Shown here one piece after another: positions 26,604-35,697 of a stretch of DNA of 64,000 bases. This DNA comes from Echinicola rosea (lineage in GTDB: Bacteria > Bacteroidota > Bacteroidia > Cytophagales > Cyclobacteriaceae). Within the stretch, counting starts at the first letter, position 1. Every line of letters starts with the position of its first letter. The position numbers and the translations under genes are program-made. The stretch spans positions 191,501-255,500 of the forward strand of contig NZ_CP040106.1 of NCBI RefSeq assembly GCF_005281475.1, read 5' to 3'. Below the pieces are notes generated by a model. That model had not been told where the DNA came from. It made no database searches and worked only from the letters and a program-made list of their open reading frames with translations.

Positions 26604-28139
26604 TCAGGAAAACCACCCCTCAAACTCCTCGACTTTTCTCTCCTTTAAAAACTGTATCGTCTTATTGATATCCATTGACAGCACACGATCTTGGACGTTA
26701 AAGCTCACCTGCTCTCTATAACACCCAACCAAGCTCTCCACAATGGCAGAACTTTTCGCTGGACGCCTAAACTCCAGTGCTTGTGCGGCCGTCAACAACT
26801 CAATGGCAAGAATTTTTTCCAAGTTATCCAAAACCCGCAAGCACTTTGTGGCTCCATTGGCCCCCATACTGACATGATCCTCCTGTCCATTTGAGGATAC
26901 AATCGAATCCACAGACGCGGGGGTACAAAGCTGCTTGTTTTCACTCACCACAGAAGCGGCGGTATATTGCGGAATCATCAATCCCGAATGAAGACCAGGA
27001 TCATTCACCAAAAATAACGGAAGCCCACGCTGACCAGAAAGCAACTGATAAGTCCGTCGTTCCGAAATACTGCCGATTTCTGCCATCGCAATGGCGAGAT
27101 AATCAAACCCCAATGCCAGTGGCTGGCCATGAAAGTTTCCGCCGGACAATATCTCGTCTTCGTCAGGAAAGATATTTGGATTATCGGTTACTGAATCTGC
27201 CTCGCGCTCAAACGTCCTTTTGACAAAGGCCAGTGTATCTTTAGAGGCTCCATGCACTTGGGGAATGCAGCGGAAAGAATAAGGATCTTGCACCTGTTTT
27301 CCTTTTGACAGGGCAATTTCACTGCCTTCAAGATAGCGTCGCATGGCCGCAGCCGTACTCAACTGCCCTTCATGCCCCCTCACTTGATGAATCAATGCAT
27401 TAAAAGGCTGCAAATTCCCATTAAAACCATCTACCGAAATAGAAGCTATCAAATCAGCCCATCTGAACAATAACTCTGCCCGCTGGGTAATATGTACCCC
27501 ATAACTAAGCATGAACTGGGTGCCATTGATAAGCGAAAGCCCTTCTTTTGACCTTAACGTAACAGGCTCCCAACCAAATTTATCCAGCACTTGATCACTG
27601 GGCAAAATCTTGCCTTCAAAATAAACCTCCCCCATTCCAATCAACGGCAAACTCAAGTGGGAAAGCGGCGACAAATCCCCAGATGCACCCAACGAGCCTT
27701 GGTTATAAACCACCGGAAGCACATCGTAATTGTATAGATCGACTAATCGCTGGACTGTCTCCAGCTGCACACCAGAATGACCACGAGAAAGGGATTCGAC
27801 CTTGGTCAGTAACATCAGCCGTACCAACTCCTTTGGCACTTTCTCCCCCACCCCACAGGCATGGGACTGCAGTAGATTATATTGAAGCTGCTGGATCTCC
27901 TTTCGATCAATCCTCACTTGCTGCAAATAGCCAAAGCCGGTATTGATCCCGTAAAACTGCGCCGTTTCATCTTGATAAATCTTATCATCCAGGTATTCCC
28001 GGCATCGCTGTATCCTTTCTATTGCCGTTTTCGACAAGGTCAAATACGCTCCACTGGCCACTGCATGGTGAATCCGATCTAAGGTAACGGGCATGTCCCC
28101 CACTTTATATTCTTCTCGCTTTATTGCAACATCCATCAT
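26604..28139 (-). CDS. hutH: Histidine ammonia-lyase
   Basis: 511 residues. The MIO-forming triad Ala152-Ser153-Gly154 lies in GSLGASGDLSPLSH; the catalytic Tyr is in YGINTGFG (about 63), and the selectivity residues read Ser92-His93 (QSHACGVG), which fits histidine and not tyrosine or phenylalanine. It deaminates histidine to urocanate. The rest of the hut pathway (hutU, hutI, hutG) is not in the window. Two adjacent ATGs are possible starts. It is divergent from a LysR gene that may control it. Confidence 0.92.
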   Translation of the reverse strand: MMDVAIKREEYKVGDMPVTLDRIHHAVASGAYLTLSKTAIERIQRCREYLDDKIYQDETAQFYGINTGFGYLQQVRIDRKEIQQLQYNLLQSHACGVGEKVPKELVRLMLLTKVESLSRGHSGVQLETVQRLVDLYNYDVLPVVYNQGSLGASGDLSPLSHLSLPLIGMGEVYFEGKILPSDQVLDKFGWEPVTLRSKEGLSLINGTQFMLSYGVHITQRAELLFRWADLIASISVDGFNGNLQPFNALIHQVRGHEGQLSTAAAMRRYLEGSEIALSKGKQVQDPYSFRCIPQVHGASKDTLAFVKRTFEREADSVTDNPNIFPDEDEILSGGNFHGQPLALGFDYLAIAMAEIGSISERRTYQLLSGQRGLPLFLVNDPGLHSGLMIPQYTAASVVSENKQLCTPASVDSIVSSNGQEDHVSMGANGATKCLRVLDNLEKILAIELLTAAQALEFRRPAKSSAIVESLVGCYREQVSFNVQDRVLSMDINKTIQFLKERKVEEFEGWFS

Positions 28140-28227
28140 AATAGGTCAATTTAATTTCTGTAGAAATAATTGGTTTTTTACGCTGACAGCAACAAAGGTC
28201 AAGATTATAAATAATAATAAAAAATAG

Positions 28228-28248
28228 TATTATATTCACCATATAATA
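28228..28248. promoter_or_regulatory. Candidate LysR-type operator in the hutH/lysR spacer
   Basis: A perfect dyad TATTATAT-N5-ATATAATA, compatible with the T-N11-A core of LysR-type binding sites. It lies 16 bases before the lysR ATG and about 90 before the hutH start. In such AT-rich DNA chance occurrence is possible. Confidence 0.4.
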
Positions 28249-28264
28249 ACTTAAAGTGATCAAA

Positions 28265-29143
28265 ATGGAATTGAGACAGCTAAAATATTTTTTGGTATTG
28301 GCAGAAGAGCTGCATTTTCGAAAAGCAGCCGAACGGCTACACATCGTCCAGCCAGCCCTTTCTAAGCAAATCAAATTACTAGAGGAAGAGCTGGGGATCA
28401 CACTGCTCAAAAGGGATAAAAGAAACGTACACCTCACCGCTGCTGGCGAATACTTCAAAAAGGAAACTAAAGCCATTATAGACCAACTGGAACTTATAAA
28501 AAGCCATACTCGGCTTGTACAAGAAGGTGAAAAGGGGGAAATCAGAATTGGCTATGTAGGATCCTGCATCCATACGTTTTTACCCGATGTACTTACCAAA
28601 ATGCACAAATCCCATCCACACATCCAAACATACCTCAACGAAATGACCAGCCGCACTCAATTAGAAGCCATCAAAAACGGGGAACTGGACATTGCCTTTT
28701 TAAGAAACCCCTATCCCCAGCCACTGTATGGAAGCCAACTGGTATTCAGGGAACCTTTTTCACTAGTCGTACCAAAAGATCACCCAATCGGCACTGAAAA
28801 CTTCCAAGAAATCTCCCAACTAAAATCAGAGGAATTCATACTCCCCACGCAAGCAGACGGGGAATTATACTACAGACTGCAACTGAGTATTTGTGAAGAC
28901 GGTGGATTCTCTCCCCATATTGCCCACGAGACCGTCCATGGCCACACCGTGCTAAATCTCGTGGACCACGGTCTGGGCATCACCTTCCTCCCAGCCTCTT
29001 TCGAACAGTTCACCAGCGCCGCCGTAAAATTCATCCACCTTCCCGACATCCCTCAAAAGGCTGAAATCACCGCTCTCTGGAACAAGGAAAACCCAAACCC
29101 AAGCCTCCAAAAACTCCTCAGCTATATCCCGACCATTGATTGA
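28265..29143 (+). CDS. LysR family transcriptional regulator
   Basis: 292 residues from ATG MELRQLKYFLVLAEELHF; a GTG three codons upstream is less likely. The N-terminal winged HTH (1-60) shows FRKAAERLHIVQPALSKQIKLLEEELG, followed by a substrate-binding domain of two lobes (about 90-292). Its HTH resembles the CatR/BenM/CbnR group, which respond to aromatic or related metabolites. The divergent layout with hutH suggests it controls that gene, with urocanate or histidine as possible effector (inference). Confidence 0.9.
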   Translation: MELRQLKYFLVLAEELHFRKAAERLHIVQPALSKQIKLLEEELGITLLKRDKRNVHLTAAGEYFKKETKAIIDQLELIKSHTRLVQEGEKGEIRIGYVGSCIHTFLPDVLTKMHKSHPHIQTYLNEMTSRTQLEAIKNGELDIAFLRNPYPQPLYGSQLVFREPFSLVVPKDHPIGTENFQEISQLKSEEFILPTQADGELYYRLQLSICEDGGFSPHIAHETVHGHTVLNLVDHGLGITFLPASFEQFTSAAVKFIHLPDIPQKAEITALWNKENPNPSLQKLLSYIPTID

Positions 29144-29210
29144 CTTGTGATGGTGTCATCAGTCAGATAATCCACCATATTTTCATTCTCCTATTTCAAG
29201 CTATTTAAAT

Positions 29211-29255
29211 TTTCGTTATATTTCTTTTCCAAAATAAAAAATTACATAACGAAAG
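29211..29255. promoter_or_regulatory. Pair of AgaR-box-like sites upstream of the hexosaminidase gene
   Basis: TTTCGTTATATTTCTTTT at 29211-29228 resembles the AgaR box of E. coli (pattern TTTCRTTTYRTTTYNYTT, from memory). TTTCGTTAT (29211-29219) is repeated in perfect inverted orientation as ATAACGAAA (29246-29254). Similar sites precede the nearby DeoR gene. The site ends 38 bases before the hexosaminidase ATG. Confidence 0.45.
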
Positions 29256-29292
29256 ATAAAATAGCGAAAAGTCCATATTAAACTCCCCACAA

Positions 29293-31224
29293 ATGATTAA
29301 AAGAAAAACAACATTCGCCATTTCGGCACTATTCCTTATCGGCTCACTCCAAGCCCAAGAGCCTAAGAAACACCTTTCAGTCATCCCCAAACCAGCTGAA
29401 ATGACCATAAAAGAAGGCCATTTCACCCTAAATGAGGAGACTTACATATTTGCGGAAAGCGACCAATCAAGAAAATCTGCTGATATATTCAATAATTTCC
29501 TGGACAAGCTTTACGGCATACGGCTTCCCATATCAGCCCTCAAGCAAGATAGGCCCTCGATCAGATTGTCTGTAGCGACCGACAAACCTGCGACTGGCGA
29601 AAGTTATCAATTGGACGTTCAAGAAGGAGACATCTCCATATCAGGATCAGAAAAAGGTATATTTTACGGACTTCAGACCAGTCTACAACTTATCACCCGT
29701 ACCCACGGTACACTGACTATTCCTGCTGTTTCCATTAAGGACAAACCGGAATTTGGTTATAGAGGCATCATGTTGGATGTTGGGCGGCACTTTTTTGAAG
29801 TGGCAGAAATCAAAAAGATGATCGATTTGATGGCATATTTTAAATTCAACAAAATGCATTGGCACCTGACAGAGGACCAAGGCTGGAGATTGGAAATCAA
29901 AAAATACCCCAAGCTCACTGAAATAGGTGCGTGGCGAGACTCCACTATCATCGGGCAATATTGGGACTATGACCCTTTCATCTATGACGGCATTAAACAT
30001 GGCGGCTTCTACACCCAAGAAGAAGCTAAGGAAATCGTCAATTATGCCGCGGAAAGAATGATTACTGTCATCCCTGAAATCGAGCTCCCCGGACACAGTT
30101 CGGCCGCACTTGCTGCATACCCAGAATTTGGCAGTTTCAAAATGGACGGATACGAACCAAAAGATGGAAAACCATTGACGGGATCTGTCATGGCCATGAA
30201 TGAGGAGGGCAAACCTTATGACAACGACCTCAACACTGCTGTTCCCGGATATTGGGGAGTCCATCCCAATATCTACGGCGTAAAAGAAGAAACCTTCCAG
30301 TTTCTGGAAGACGTCCTTACCGAAGTGATGGATATTTTCCCAAGTGAGTACATTCACATCGGAGGTGACGAAGCCCCAAAAGACCACTGGAAGACCTCTT
30401 CCATCTCCCAAGACCTCATCAAAAAAGAAAACCTAGAAGATGAGCACGAACTCCAGAGTTATTTCATTACCAGGATCGAAAAGTTCCTTAATGAAAACAA
30501 CCGAAAGCTCATAGGATGGGACGAGATCTTGGAAGGCGGATTGGCGCCCAATGCAACTGTCATGAGCTGGAGAGGGGAAAAAGGTGGAATAGCAGCTGCC
30601 AAAATGAACCACGACGTCATCATGACGCCCAATAGCCACATGTACTTCGACCATTATCAGGCAGAAGACAAAACGACCGAACCAGTGGCCATCGGCGGAT
30701 TCCTTCCACTCGAAAAGGTTTACCATTATGCCCCACGCCCTGAGGCCCTGTCCACCGATCAGCAGGCTCATATTTTAGGCGTTCAAGCCAACCTTTGGAC
30801 AGAATACATTGCCACCAATAATAAATTGGAGTACCATCTTTTCCCTCGTGCTTTGGCCTTGGCAGAGGTTGCCTGGATGGACAGGCCGCAAAAGGACTAT
30901 CAGGAGTTCACCACCAATCGTCTCCCCAATAGACTTTCAGAACTAGAACAACTTGACGTATTTTACCGAGTGCCCGAAGCCGAGATCACTATATCCACTG
31001 ATGAGACTTCAGGCAGACACAAGGTTTCTATTCGCCCTTTGGTAAAAGGCAGCAAAGTGTACTACACCGTAGATGGGCACAAGGCTGATCAAACCGGAAC
31101 CCTCTACACCGGCGCTTTCCTCGCACCCATCACTGGGCCAGAGCAGGAAAACCTAACCCTGCACTACATCGTCATCACACCTAAAGGAAGACAAAGCAAC
31201 GAATTCTCATATCCCATACAATAA
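29293..31224 (+). CDS. Secreted beta-N-acetylhexosaminidase, GH20
   Basis: 643 residues: signal peptide ending SLQAQ (about 22), an N-terminal GH20b domain (about 30-155), the catalytic GH20 barrel (about 155-515) with the Asp359-Glu360 pair in HIGGDEAPKDHW, and a C-terminal beta domain (about 540-643). LDVGRHFF and MHWHLTEDQGW are also family motifs. It removes terminal N-acetylglucosamine or -galactosamine from chitin fragments or glycans in the periplasm or outside. It is 11 bases upstream of the EEP gene, so the two form a unit. Confidence 0.93.
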   Translation: MIKRKTTFAISALFLIGSLQAQEPKKHLSVIPKPAEMTIKEGHFTLNEETYIFAESDQSRKSADIFNNFLDKLYGIRLPISALKQDRPSIRLSVATDKPATGESYQLDVQEGDISISGSEKGIFYGLQTSLQLITRTHGTLTIPAVSIKDKPEFGYRGIMLDVGRHFFEVAEIKKMIDLMAYFKFNKMHWHLTEDQGWRLEIKKYPKLTEIGAWRDSTIIGQYWDYDPFIYDGIKHGGFYTQEEAKEIVNYAAERMITVIPEIELPGHSSAALAAYPEFGSFKMDGYEPKDGKPLTGSVMAMNEEGKPYDNDLNTAVPGYWGVHPNIYGVKEETFQFLEDVLTEVMDIFPSEYIHIGGDEAPKDHWKTSSISQDLIKKENLEDEHELQSYFITRIEKFLNENNRKLIGWDEILEGGLAPNATVMSWRGEKGGIAAAKMNHDVIMTPNSHMYFDHYQAEDKTTEPVAIGGFLPLEKVYHYAPRPEALSTDQQAHILGVQANLWTEYIATNNKLEYHLFPRALALAEVAWMDRPQKDYQEFTTNRLPNRLSELEQLDVFYRVPEAEITISTDETSGRHKVSIRPLVKGSKVYYTVDGHKADQTGTLYTGAFLAPITGPEQENLTLHYIVITPKGRQSNEFSYPIQ

Positions 31225-31235
31225 TAACAGATCTA

Positions 31236-32033
31236 ATGAAAAAACTATCTTTAGCACTATTGCTTACCCTGGCTGGACTCCCATGCTGGACCCATGCCCA
31301 GGAAATCTCCCTAACCCTGATGAGCTACAACATCTATCACGGGGAGAAAGCATACGAAAAGGGGCATAAGAACATCGAAGAGATCGCTCAGCTGATCAAA
31401 GACATAGACCCGGACTTTGTGGCCCTACAAGAGGTGGACAGCATGACCCAGCGGACTGCCTCGATTTATGAGAAACCGATAGACTTGGTAAAAGAACTGG
31501 CAGGGCGAACCGGAATGCATGGATTCTTCGCCAAAGCCATTGACTTTAGCAACGGAGGATACGGTGAAGGACTGCTCAGCAAACATCCTGCAAAAACGAG
31601 AAAAATAGACCTCCCCATCCCCGAAGGAGGAGAAGGAAGAGCAATGGCTTTAGCTACTTTTACCATGGAAAATGGTGAACAGATCACTTTTGGCGCCACC
31701 CATCTGTGCCACCAGTTTGACATTAACAGAATCGCGCAAACCAAGGCCATCGTGGAATATTCCCAAAATATAAATGGAGCGGTAGTAGTAGCAGGCGACC
31801 TTAACTTTAAGCCAACCGACAATCCCTACCCTATCATGGAAAAAGATTTCACTGATGCCGCGGCCGCCTTCGGCAATCCAAAACCTACTATCCCATATGA
31901 CAATCCCAGCTCTAGGATTGACTATGTTTGGCTTTCTAAAAATGCAAACTGGGAGGTCAAAGAAGTAAAAGTGGTCCCGGTGGATTTTAGTGACCACATG
32001 CCAGTGGTCGTAAAAGTTGTCTTAAAGGACTAA
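31236..32033 (+). CDS. Secreted endonuclease/exonuclease/phosphatase-family hydrolase
   Basis: 265 residues with a signal peptide (cleavage near HAQE) and the EEP fold: LMSYNIYHG, FVALQEVDSMTQRT (metal-binding Glu), GATHLCH, GDLNFKPTDNPY and the C-terminal SDHMPVVVKV. The family includes nucleases, sphingomyelinases and inositol phosphatases; the substrate is not clear. The position behind the GH20 gene suggests use on host or matrix glycan/lipid material, but this is inference. A terminator follows the stop. Confidence 0.85.
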   Translation: MKKLSLALLLTLAGLPCWTHAQEISLTLMSYNIYHGEKAYEKGHKNIEEIAQLIKDIDPDFVALQEVDSMTQRTASIYEKPIDLVKELAGRTGMHGFFAKAIDFSNGGYGEGLLSKHPAKTRKIDLPIPEGGEGRAMALATFTMENGEQITFGATHLCHQFDINRIAQTKAIVEYSQNINGAVVVAGDLNFKPTDNPYPIMEKDFTDAAAAFGNPKPTIPYDNPSSRIDYVWLSKNANWEVKEVKVVPVDFSDHMPVVVKVVLKD

Positions 32034-32045
32034 ATCTTCTCCAAA

Positions 32046-32091
32046 ATAAAGAGGGCCTTTCCCGATTGCTGTGAAAGGCCCTTATCTTTTT
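32046..32091 (+). terminator. Terminator after the EEP gene
   Basis: GGGCCTTTC (32053-32061) pairs with GAAAGGCCC (32073-32081), followed by TTATCTTTTT; the A-rich flank lets it act also for the convergent deoR-type gene. Confidence 0.8.
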
Positions 32092-32851
32092 AGCTGGCAA
32101 TGATCACCTCCACATTGTTTCGTTCAAGCATTTTGACATGCTCTGTTTCGATCCGATCATCGGTTATTACTTTATGGACTTTATTGAAACCAGCTATAAA
32201 TGCCAATCCTATTTTTTTGAACTTAGTGGAGTCGGACACCACAATTACCTCCTCGGCAATATCAATCATGATTTGGTTAAGGTATGCTTCTTCCATGTAG
32301 TGTGTAAACACGCCCACATCAGCCTTAATCCCATCGACCCCTAAAAACAATTTGTTACAGTGAAGTTGCTTCAGGTTGCGCTCTGCCATCGGACCGACTA
32401 GCGACATGGAAAATTCCTTCAAGAAACCACCCGGCATCATCACATCCAAATTATCATAACTGGCCAAATTATTAACAATATCCAGCGCATTACTAATTAC
32501 CGTCAATCGTTCAAACTTTGCGAGGTTATTGGAAATCTCAAAAGTGGTGGTCCCGGAATCCAAAATGATCGAATCATTCTCTTCAATCATGGATACCGCT
32601 TTCTTGCCTATCTTACGTTTGAGGTCTAGGTTTATCTTTTTCTTTTCAGTGACTGGAAGGGCCATATTGTTGGTCTTAAAAGCACCACCGTGAGCCCTTA
32701 CTAAAAGCTTGTTTCTTTCCAGATTGGCCAGGTCATTCCGTATCGTCACCTCACTCACCCCCAACAACTTACTCAACTCACTTACATTCACTTGCCCGTG
32801 CTCATCCAAAACTTCCAAAATTCTGGATCTTCGCTGCGCAGTCTTTTTCAT
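32090..32851 (-). CDS. DeoR/GlpR family transcriptional repressor (AgaR-like)
   Basis: 253 residues. The N-terminal HTH (about 6-60: RRSRILEVLDEHGQVNVSEL, VSEVTIRNDLANLE) is followed by the linker RAHGGAF and the DeoR sensor domain with DSGTTTFEISNNLAKF and FLGVDGIKADVGV. Members of this family sense sugar phosphates and repress uptake or catabolic genes. It converges on the hexosaminidase/EEP pair, and TTTCGTTT-type sequences occur upstream of both, so N-acetyl-amino-sugar control and autoregulation are reasonable (inference). Confidence 0.9.
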   Translation of the reverse strand: MKKTAQRRSRILEVLDEHGQVNVSELSKLLGVSEVTIRNDLANLERNKLLVRAHGGAFKTNNMALPVTEKKKINLDLKRKIGKKAVSMIEENDSIILDSGTTTFEISNNLAKFERLTVISNALDIVNNLASYDNLDVMMPGGFLKEFSMSLVGPMAERNLKQLHCNKLFLGVDGIKADVGVFTHYMEEAYLNQIMIDIAEEVIVVSDSTKFKKIGLAFIAGFNKVHKVITDDRIETEHVKMLERNNVEVIIAS

Positions 32852-33298
32852 ATCTATTTTATGTTTTATTAAATAATATTATTCCCTTAAAAAGTCTTTC
32901 GAAAAATACTCAATAAGCTTCATTTATCAAACACACTTTGCATTCATAACCTTTTGATCGCAATCAAAATAACCTGTCATAATTTACGATTATGACTTTT
33001 TAACTAAAAACGAACACATGAACACGAAATTATATTTTCGTTTTCAATTTACCTAAAAACTTAATTAAAAGACAACTTTAACCAAACCAAAGTTTTCGGA
33101 TATTTTCATTTTTAAAAATGGCATTTATCAATCCGCTGTCCCAACTCACCTCTGAATCAACTCATTTACAATTGACTAATCCTATACTTTCACCCATTCA
33201 CGTAATCACCCAACCACCTAGACCACCATATCAAAATATAATTTAGTACTTTTCAAAACTCCACAATCAAAAATAAAAGAAATCAAAACTATATTTAT
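32852..33298. other. Long AT-rich upstream region of the DeoR gene
   Basis: No coding frame is convincing. It contains one TTTCGTTTTCAATTT (33036-33050), similar to the operator candidates in front of the hexosaminidase gene, and many A/T tracts. Confidence 0.5.
33036..33050 (+). promoter_or_regulatory. AgaR-box-like site upstream of the DeoR gene
   Basis: TTTCGTTTTCAATTT shares the TTTCGTTT core with the hexosaminidase site; it lies 185 bases upstream of the repressor's start codon. Moderate match only. Confidence 0.35.
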
Positions 33299-33316
33299 TT
33301 TCGTTTTATTTGTATT
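33299..33316 (+). promoter_or_regulatory. AgaR-box-like site in front of a possible small RNA
   Basis: TTTCGTTTTATTTGTATT matches TTTCRTTTYRTTTYNYTT at nearly every position. It precedes a hairpin (33343-33361) and a terminator (33389-33427). Confidence 0.4.
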
Positions 33317-33427
33317 GTGAATTTAATTTACGAAATTAGAGGCCAGATAAAGATTATCTGGTTTGTTAGGGTTATTTTTCGAAAAAGGCCGACCACTGTA
33401 CTCCACACACAGATGGTCGGTTTTTTT
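33317..33427 (+). ncRNA. Possible small RNA or leader with two hairpins
   Basis: A perfect hairpin CCAGATAA-AGA-TTATCTGG (33343-33361) is followed by a strong rho-independent terminator (33389-33427). No credible gene lies upstream on the plus strand that would need this terminator; the nearest upstream plus-strand gene ends at 32033 with its own terminator. A transcript starting just after the AgaR-box-like site would be about 110 bases. No family recognised. Confidence 0.35.
33389..33427 (+). terminator. Orphan rho-independent terminator
   Basis: CCGACCACTGT pairs with ACAG-A-TGGTCGG and is followed by seven T. Its U-tract points to the plus strand. Confidence 0.75.
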
Positions 33428-33542
33428 ATTTATGTTAAGTTTGGACTGAAAAAAGGATTAAGGATCACACGGTATTTCTGGATAAGCAGAAAAGTCGGGG
33501 ACGGCCTGTTTTCTTAATGATAAAACCACGTATAAATAAAAA

Positions 33543-33614
33543 TGCCACAAAGGCATATTGAGCCTGTATTAAAAGGAATGTATAATCGCTTTGTGCCTAG
33601 GCGCCTTGGTGGCG
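33543..33614. repeat. Imperfect inverted repeat of an intergenic repeat family
   Basis: GCCACAAAGGCA at the left and GCGCCTTGGTGGC at the right are imperfect inverted copies; between them lies CTTTGTGCCTAGG. The remaining spacer up to 33856 has an open frame continuous with the next gene, but nothing protein-like before the signal peptide. Confidence 0.45.
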
Positions 33615-33856
33615 TATCATTGTTCCCACAACAAAATTTATCGACTCACAAATGTATTGCTTGGCCCGTATTTCGTTGGGACTTCACCATAAAGGGACAT
33701 AATAAATGGGAGAGCAGAAAGGCGATGGGCCATCTTGTAAATACCTCCCACAATAAGTATAAAACTTGTCGGCCCTCAATTATCTCGCAAAGGCGCGTAT
33801 ATCTTTCCAATTCTGTCATTATCTTTATTCATAATTATGACCACAAACTAACCGCC

Positions 33857-34561
33857 ATGAAGCTTTTCCTTTCCATAATTTTGATATGTTTCAGTATTCA
33901 ATTTACCCTACGGGGACAAGATGTTCCCAAAAATTATTCACTGATTTATGAGCAGAGCTTTTCAGAAAAGGAGGCCATTGAGGATTTTGAAATGACCGAT
34001 CCGGAGGCTTGGAGTCTCACTACTGAAAAAACAGGATATGCTTTAGCCATTTCCCAACAAAGCAACTATACCCCGCCATTTAGATCGCCATTTAACATTG
34101 CCATCGTAAAGGGATTTAGTGTAGGCAGTTTTATCCTAGAAGCTGAGTTACAGCAAACAGGAAAAGAGTACGGTCATCGGGACCTTTGTATTTTCTTTGG
34201 CATGGAAGATCCAGCGAACTTCTATTACACCCATATAGCAACAGCACCAGATCCTCACGCCCATAATATTTTCCTAGTCCACAACGCTCCCAGAGTGGCC
34301 ATTGGCAAAAAAATAAACAATGGCATTGACTGGGGAAGTACCGAGCAGTGGCACAAAGTAAAAGTCGTCAGAAACCTGAAAGACCATAGTATCAAGGTTT
34401 ACTTCGATGATATGACCACTCCAATTATGGAAACCAATGACCATCATTTCGACTATGGCCAGATTGGTTTTGGAACTTTCGACGATATTGGCAGGTTTGA
34501 CAGCATTAAAATATGGGCACCAGAAAAAACCTCGACTTCTAAAACTCTCTTCGGCAACTGA
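33857..34561 (+). CDS. Secreted LamG/3-keto-disaccharide hydrolase-like (DUF1080-like) beta-sandwich protein
   Basis: 234 residues from ATG MKLFLSIILICFSIQFTLRGQ; the open frame extends 105 codons upstream through repeat DNA, but a proper signal peptide begins here. The mature protein shows a beta-sandwich pattern: VGSFILEAELQQTG, DLCIFFGMEDPANFYY, QWHKVKVVRNLKDHSIKVYFDD and YGQIGFGTFDDIGRFDSIKIW. This resembles concanavalin-like sugar-binding or DUF1080 folds. No catalytic residues can be assigned. The gene converges on the DUF922 gene, 16 bases away. Confidence 0.75.
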   Translation: MKLFLSIILICFSIQFTLRGQDVPKNYSLIYEQSFSEKEAIEDFEMTDPEAWSLTTEKTGYALAISQQSNYTPPFRSPFNIAIVKGFSVGSFILEAELQQTGKEYGHRDLCIFFGMEDPANFYYTHIATAPDPHAHNIFLVHNAPRVAIGKKINNGIDWGSTEQWHKVKVVRNLKDHSIKVYFDDMTTPIMETNDHHFDYGQIGFGTFDDIGRFDSIKIWAPEKTSTSKTLFGN

Positions 34562-34577
34562 TAAGCGATAACTAAAG

Positions 34578-35660
34578 TTATTTGGCCAGTTCCCGGTCGA
34601 TTAATTCATTCCACTTCTGCTGAGCACCTTTATTTCTACCGTGATCAGTTTCATCGTCATAGGCTTCCTGCATCTTGTTCATCTCCCTATATGTCTCGAT
34701 ATACAGGTAGCCTATACGACCATCATAATCCTGAGGTGTGAGCGACATCTCACGAATCTTCTCCTTAAAACGTTCTACCACGATCTTGGTGATATCAAAA
34801 TGACGCTGCTCATGATTTAACCCATACCCATCCTTTCTTGAACTTCTTGCCCAAGAGGATGATTTGAGCATAAACACCTTCACGATCAGCTCCAGCTTCA
34901 CCCTGCCCTCCTCCACCTTTGGGTCTCCTTCCCAAGAAAAACTAGTGAAAATCGAAGCAGCATAAGAACTCCCAGGGTGTGGCCTTGCCTTAAAATCATC
35001 CCAGTCCAGTTTTCTGTCTTCATGGTAAAAAACAGTATCCCCCTTCTCAACGACAGGATAATCTATTATTTCTAAGTCAAGCCCGGTGGCCAGCTTAATA
35101 TTCCTTGGCGCTTGCTGATCCATCCATTCATTAAAGTATTTTAAAGCATTCCCCAGAGACTGCTCCATCGCATTACCAATGACGGTATAACTTCCCAAAG
35201 ACCTGGTATAGCGGGCTCCACCATCATAATCAAGTAAATGAACCAAGCTATCCCCTTCCAATAAAAACCGTATGGATAAATCTATCTGTCCTTTTACCTT
35301 GCCATCTGTCGCACTATTTTCCGATACATTCATTTTTGATACTTGCATCACCACAGGTCGCTTAGAACGATCGGTGTACATCATACCTGAGACAAATTCC
35401 CCAACACCTTCGACCACTCCGCCCCTGATCTCCAAGGATTCTTTCCTTTGGGAATGAGAAGAAGTATAAATCTCACCTATAAGTGGCTGACCGGCCCTAA
35501 CGTCCTGTATTTCACTAACAAAAAACTCAGTTGGTCGAATAGACTGCCTGCTGGACTTCAAGAGCAAATACACAGGATCATCCTGAGCCTTCACCTCCTC
35601 TACAAAACATACCAAAAGCAATAGTGTAATGCCTTTTGCCAATATTCCGATTGTCCTCAT
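34578..35660 (-). CDS. DUF922 family protein, putative secreted zinc peptidase
   Basis: 360 residues with a signal peptide (ending VKAQD). The C-terminal half (about 225-360) fits DUF922: LDWDDFKARP, then the zinc-binding type motif HEQRHFDITKIVVERF and the closing YDDETDHGRNKGAQQKWN. HExxH-like spacing (HEQRH) and a downstream His in TDHG suggest a metallopeptidase, but activity is unproven in this family. The N-terminal 200 residues, which include LLKSSRQSIRPTEFFVSEIQ, I do not recognise. Confidence 0.75.
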   Translation of the reverse strand: MRTIGILAKGITLLLLVCFVEEVKAQDDPVYLLLKSSRQSIRPTEFFVSEIQDVRAGQPLIGEIYTSSHSQRKESLEIRGGVVEGVGEFVSGMMYTDRSKRPVVMQVSKMNVSENSATDGKVKGQIDLSIRFLLEGDSLVHLLDYDGGARYTRSLGSYTVIGNAMEQSLGNALKYFNEWMDQQAPRNIKLATGLDLEIIDYPVVEKGDTVFYHEDRKLDWDDFKARPHPGSSYAASIFTSFSWEGDPKVEEGRVKLELIVKVFMLKSSSWARSSRKDGYGLNHEQRHFDITKIVVERFKEKIREMSLTPQDYDGRIGYLYIETYREMNKMQEAYDDETDHGRNKGAQQKWNELIDRELAK

Positions 35661-35697
35661 AGCTCCTTATTCCACCTGTTCATTTTATGAAAGATAA

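Noticed and set aside
33317..33517. Plus-strand frame of 66 codons starting with GTG
   Set aside because: It runs straight through a strong terminator hairpin and has no protein character; the RNA features explain the region better.
33542..33856. N-terminal extension of the LamG-like protein by 105 residues
   Set aside because: It is translated repeat DNA; a proper signal peptide starts at 33857.
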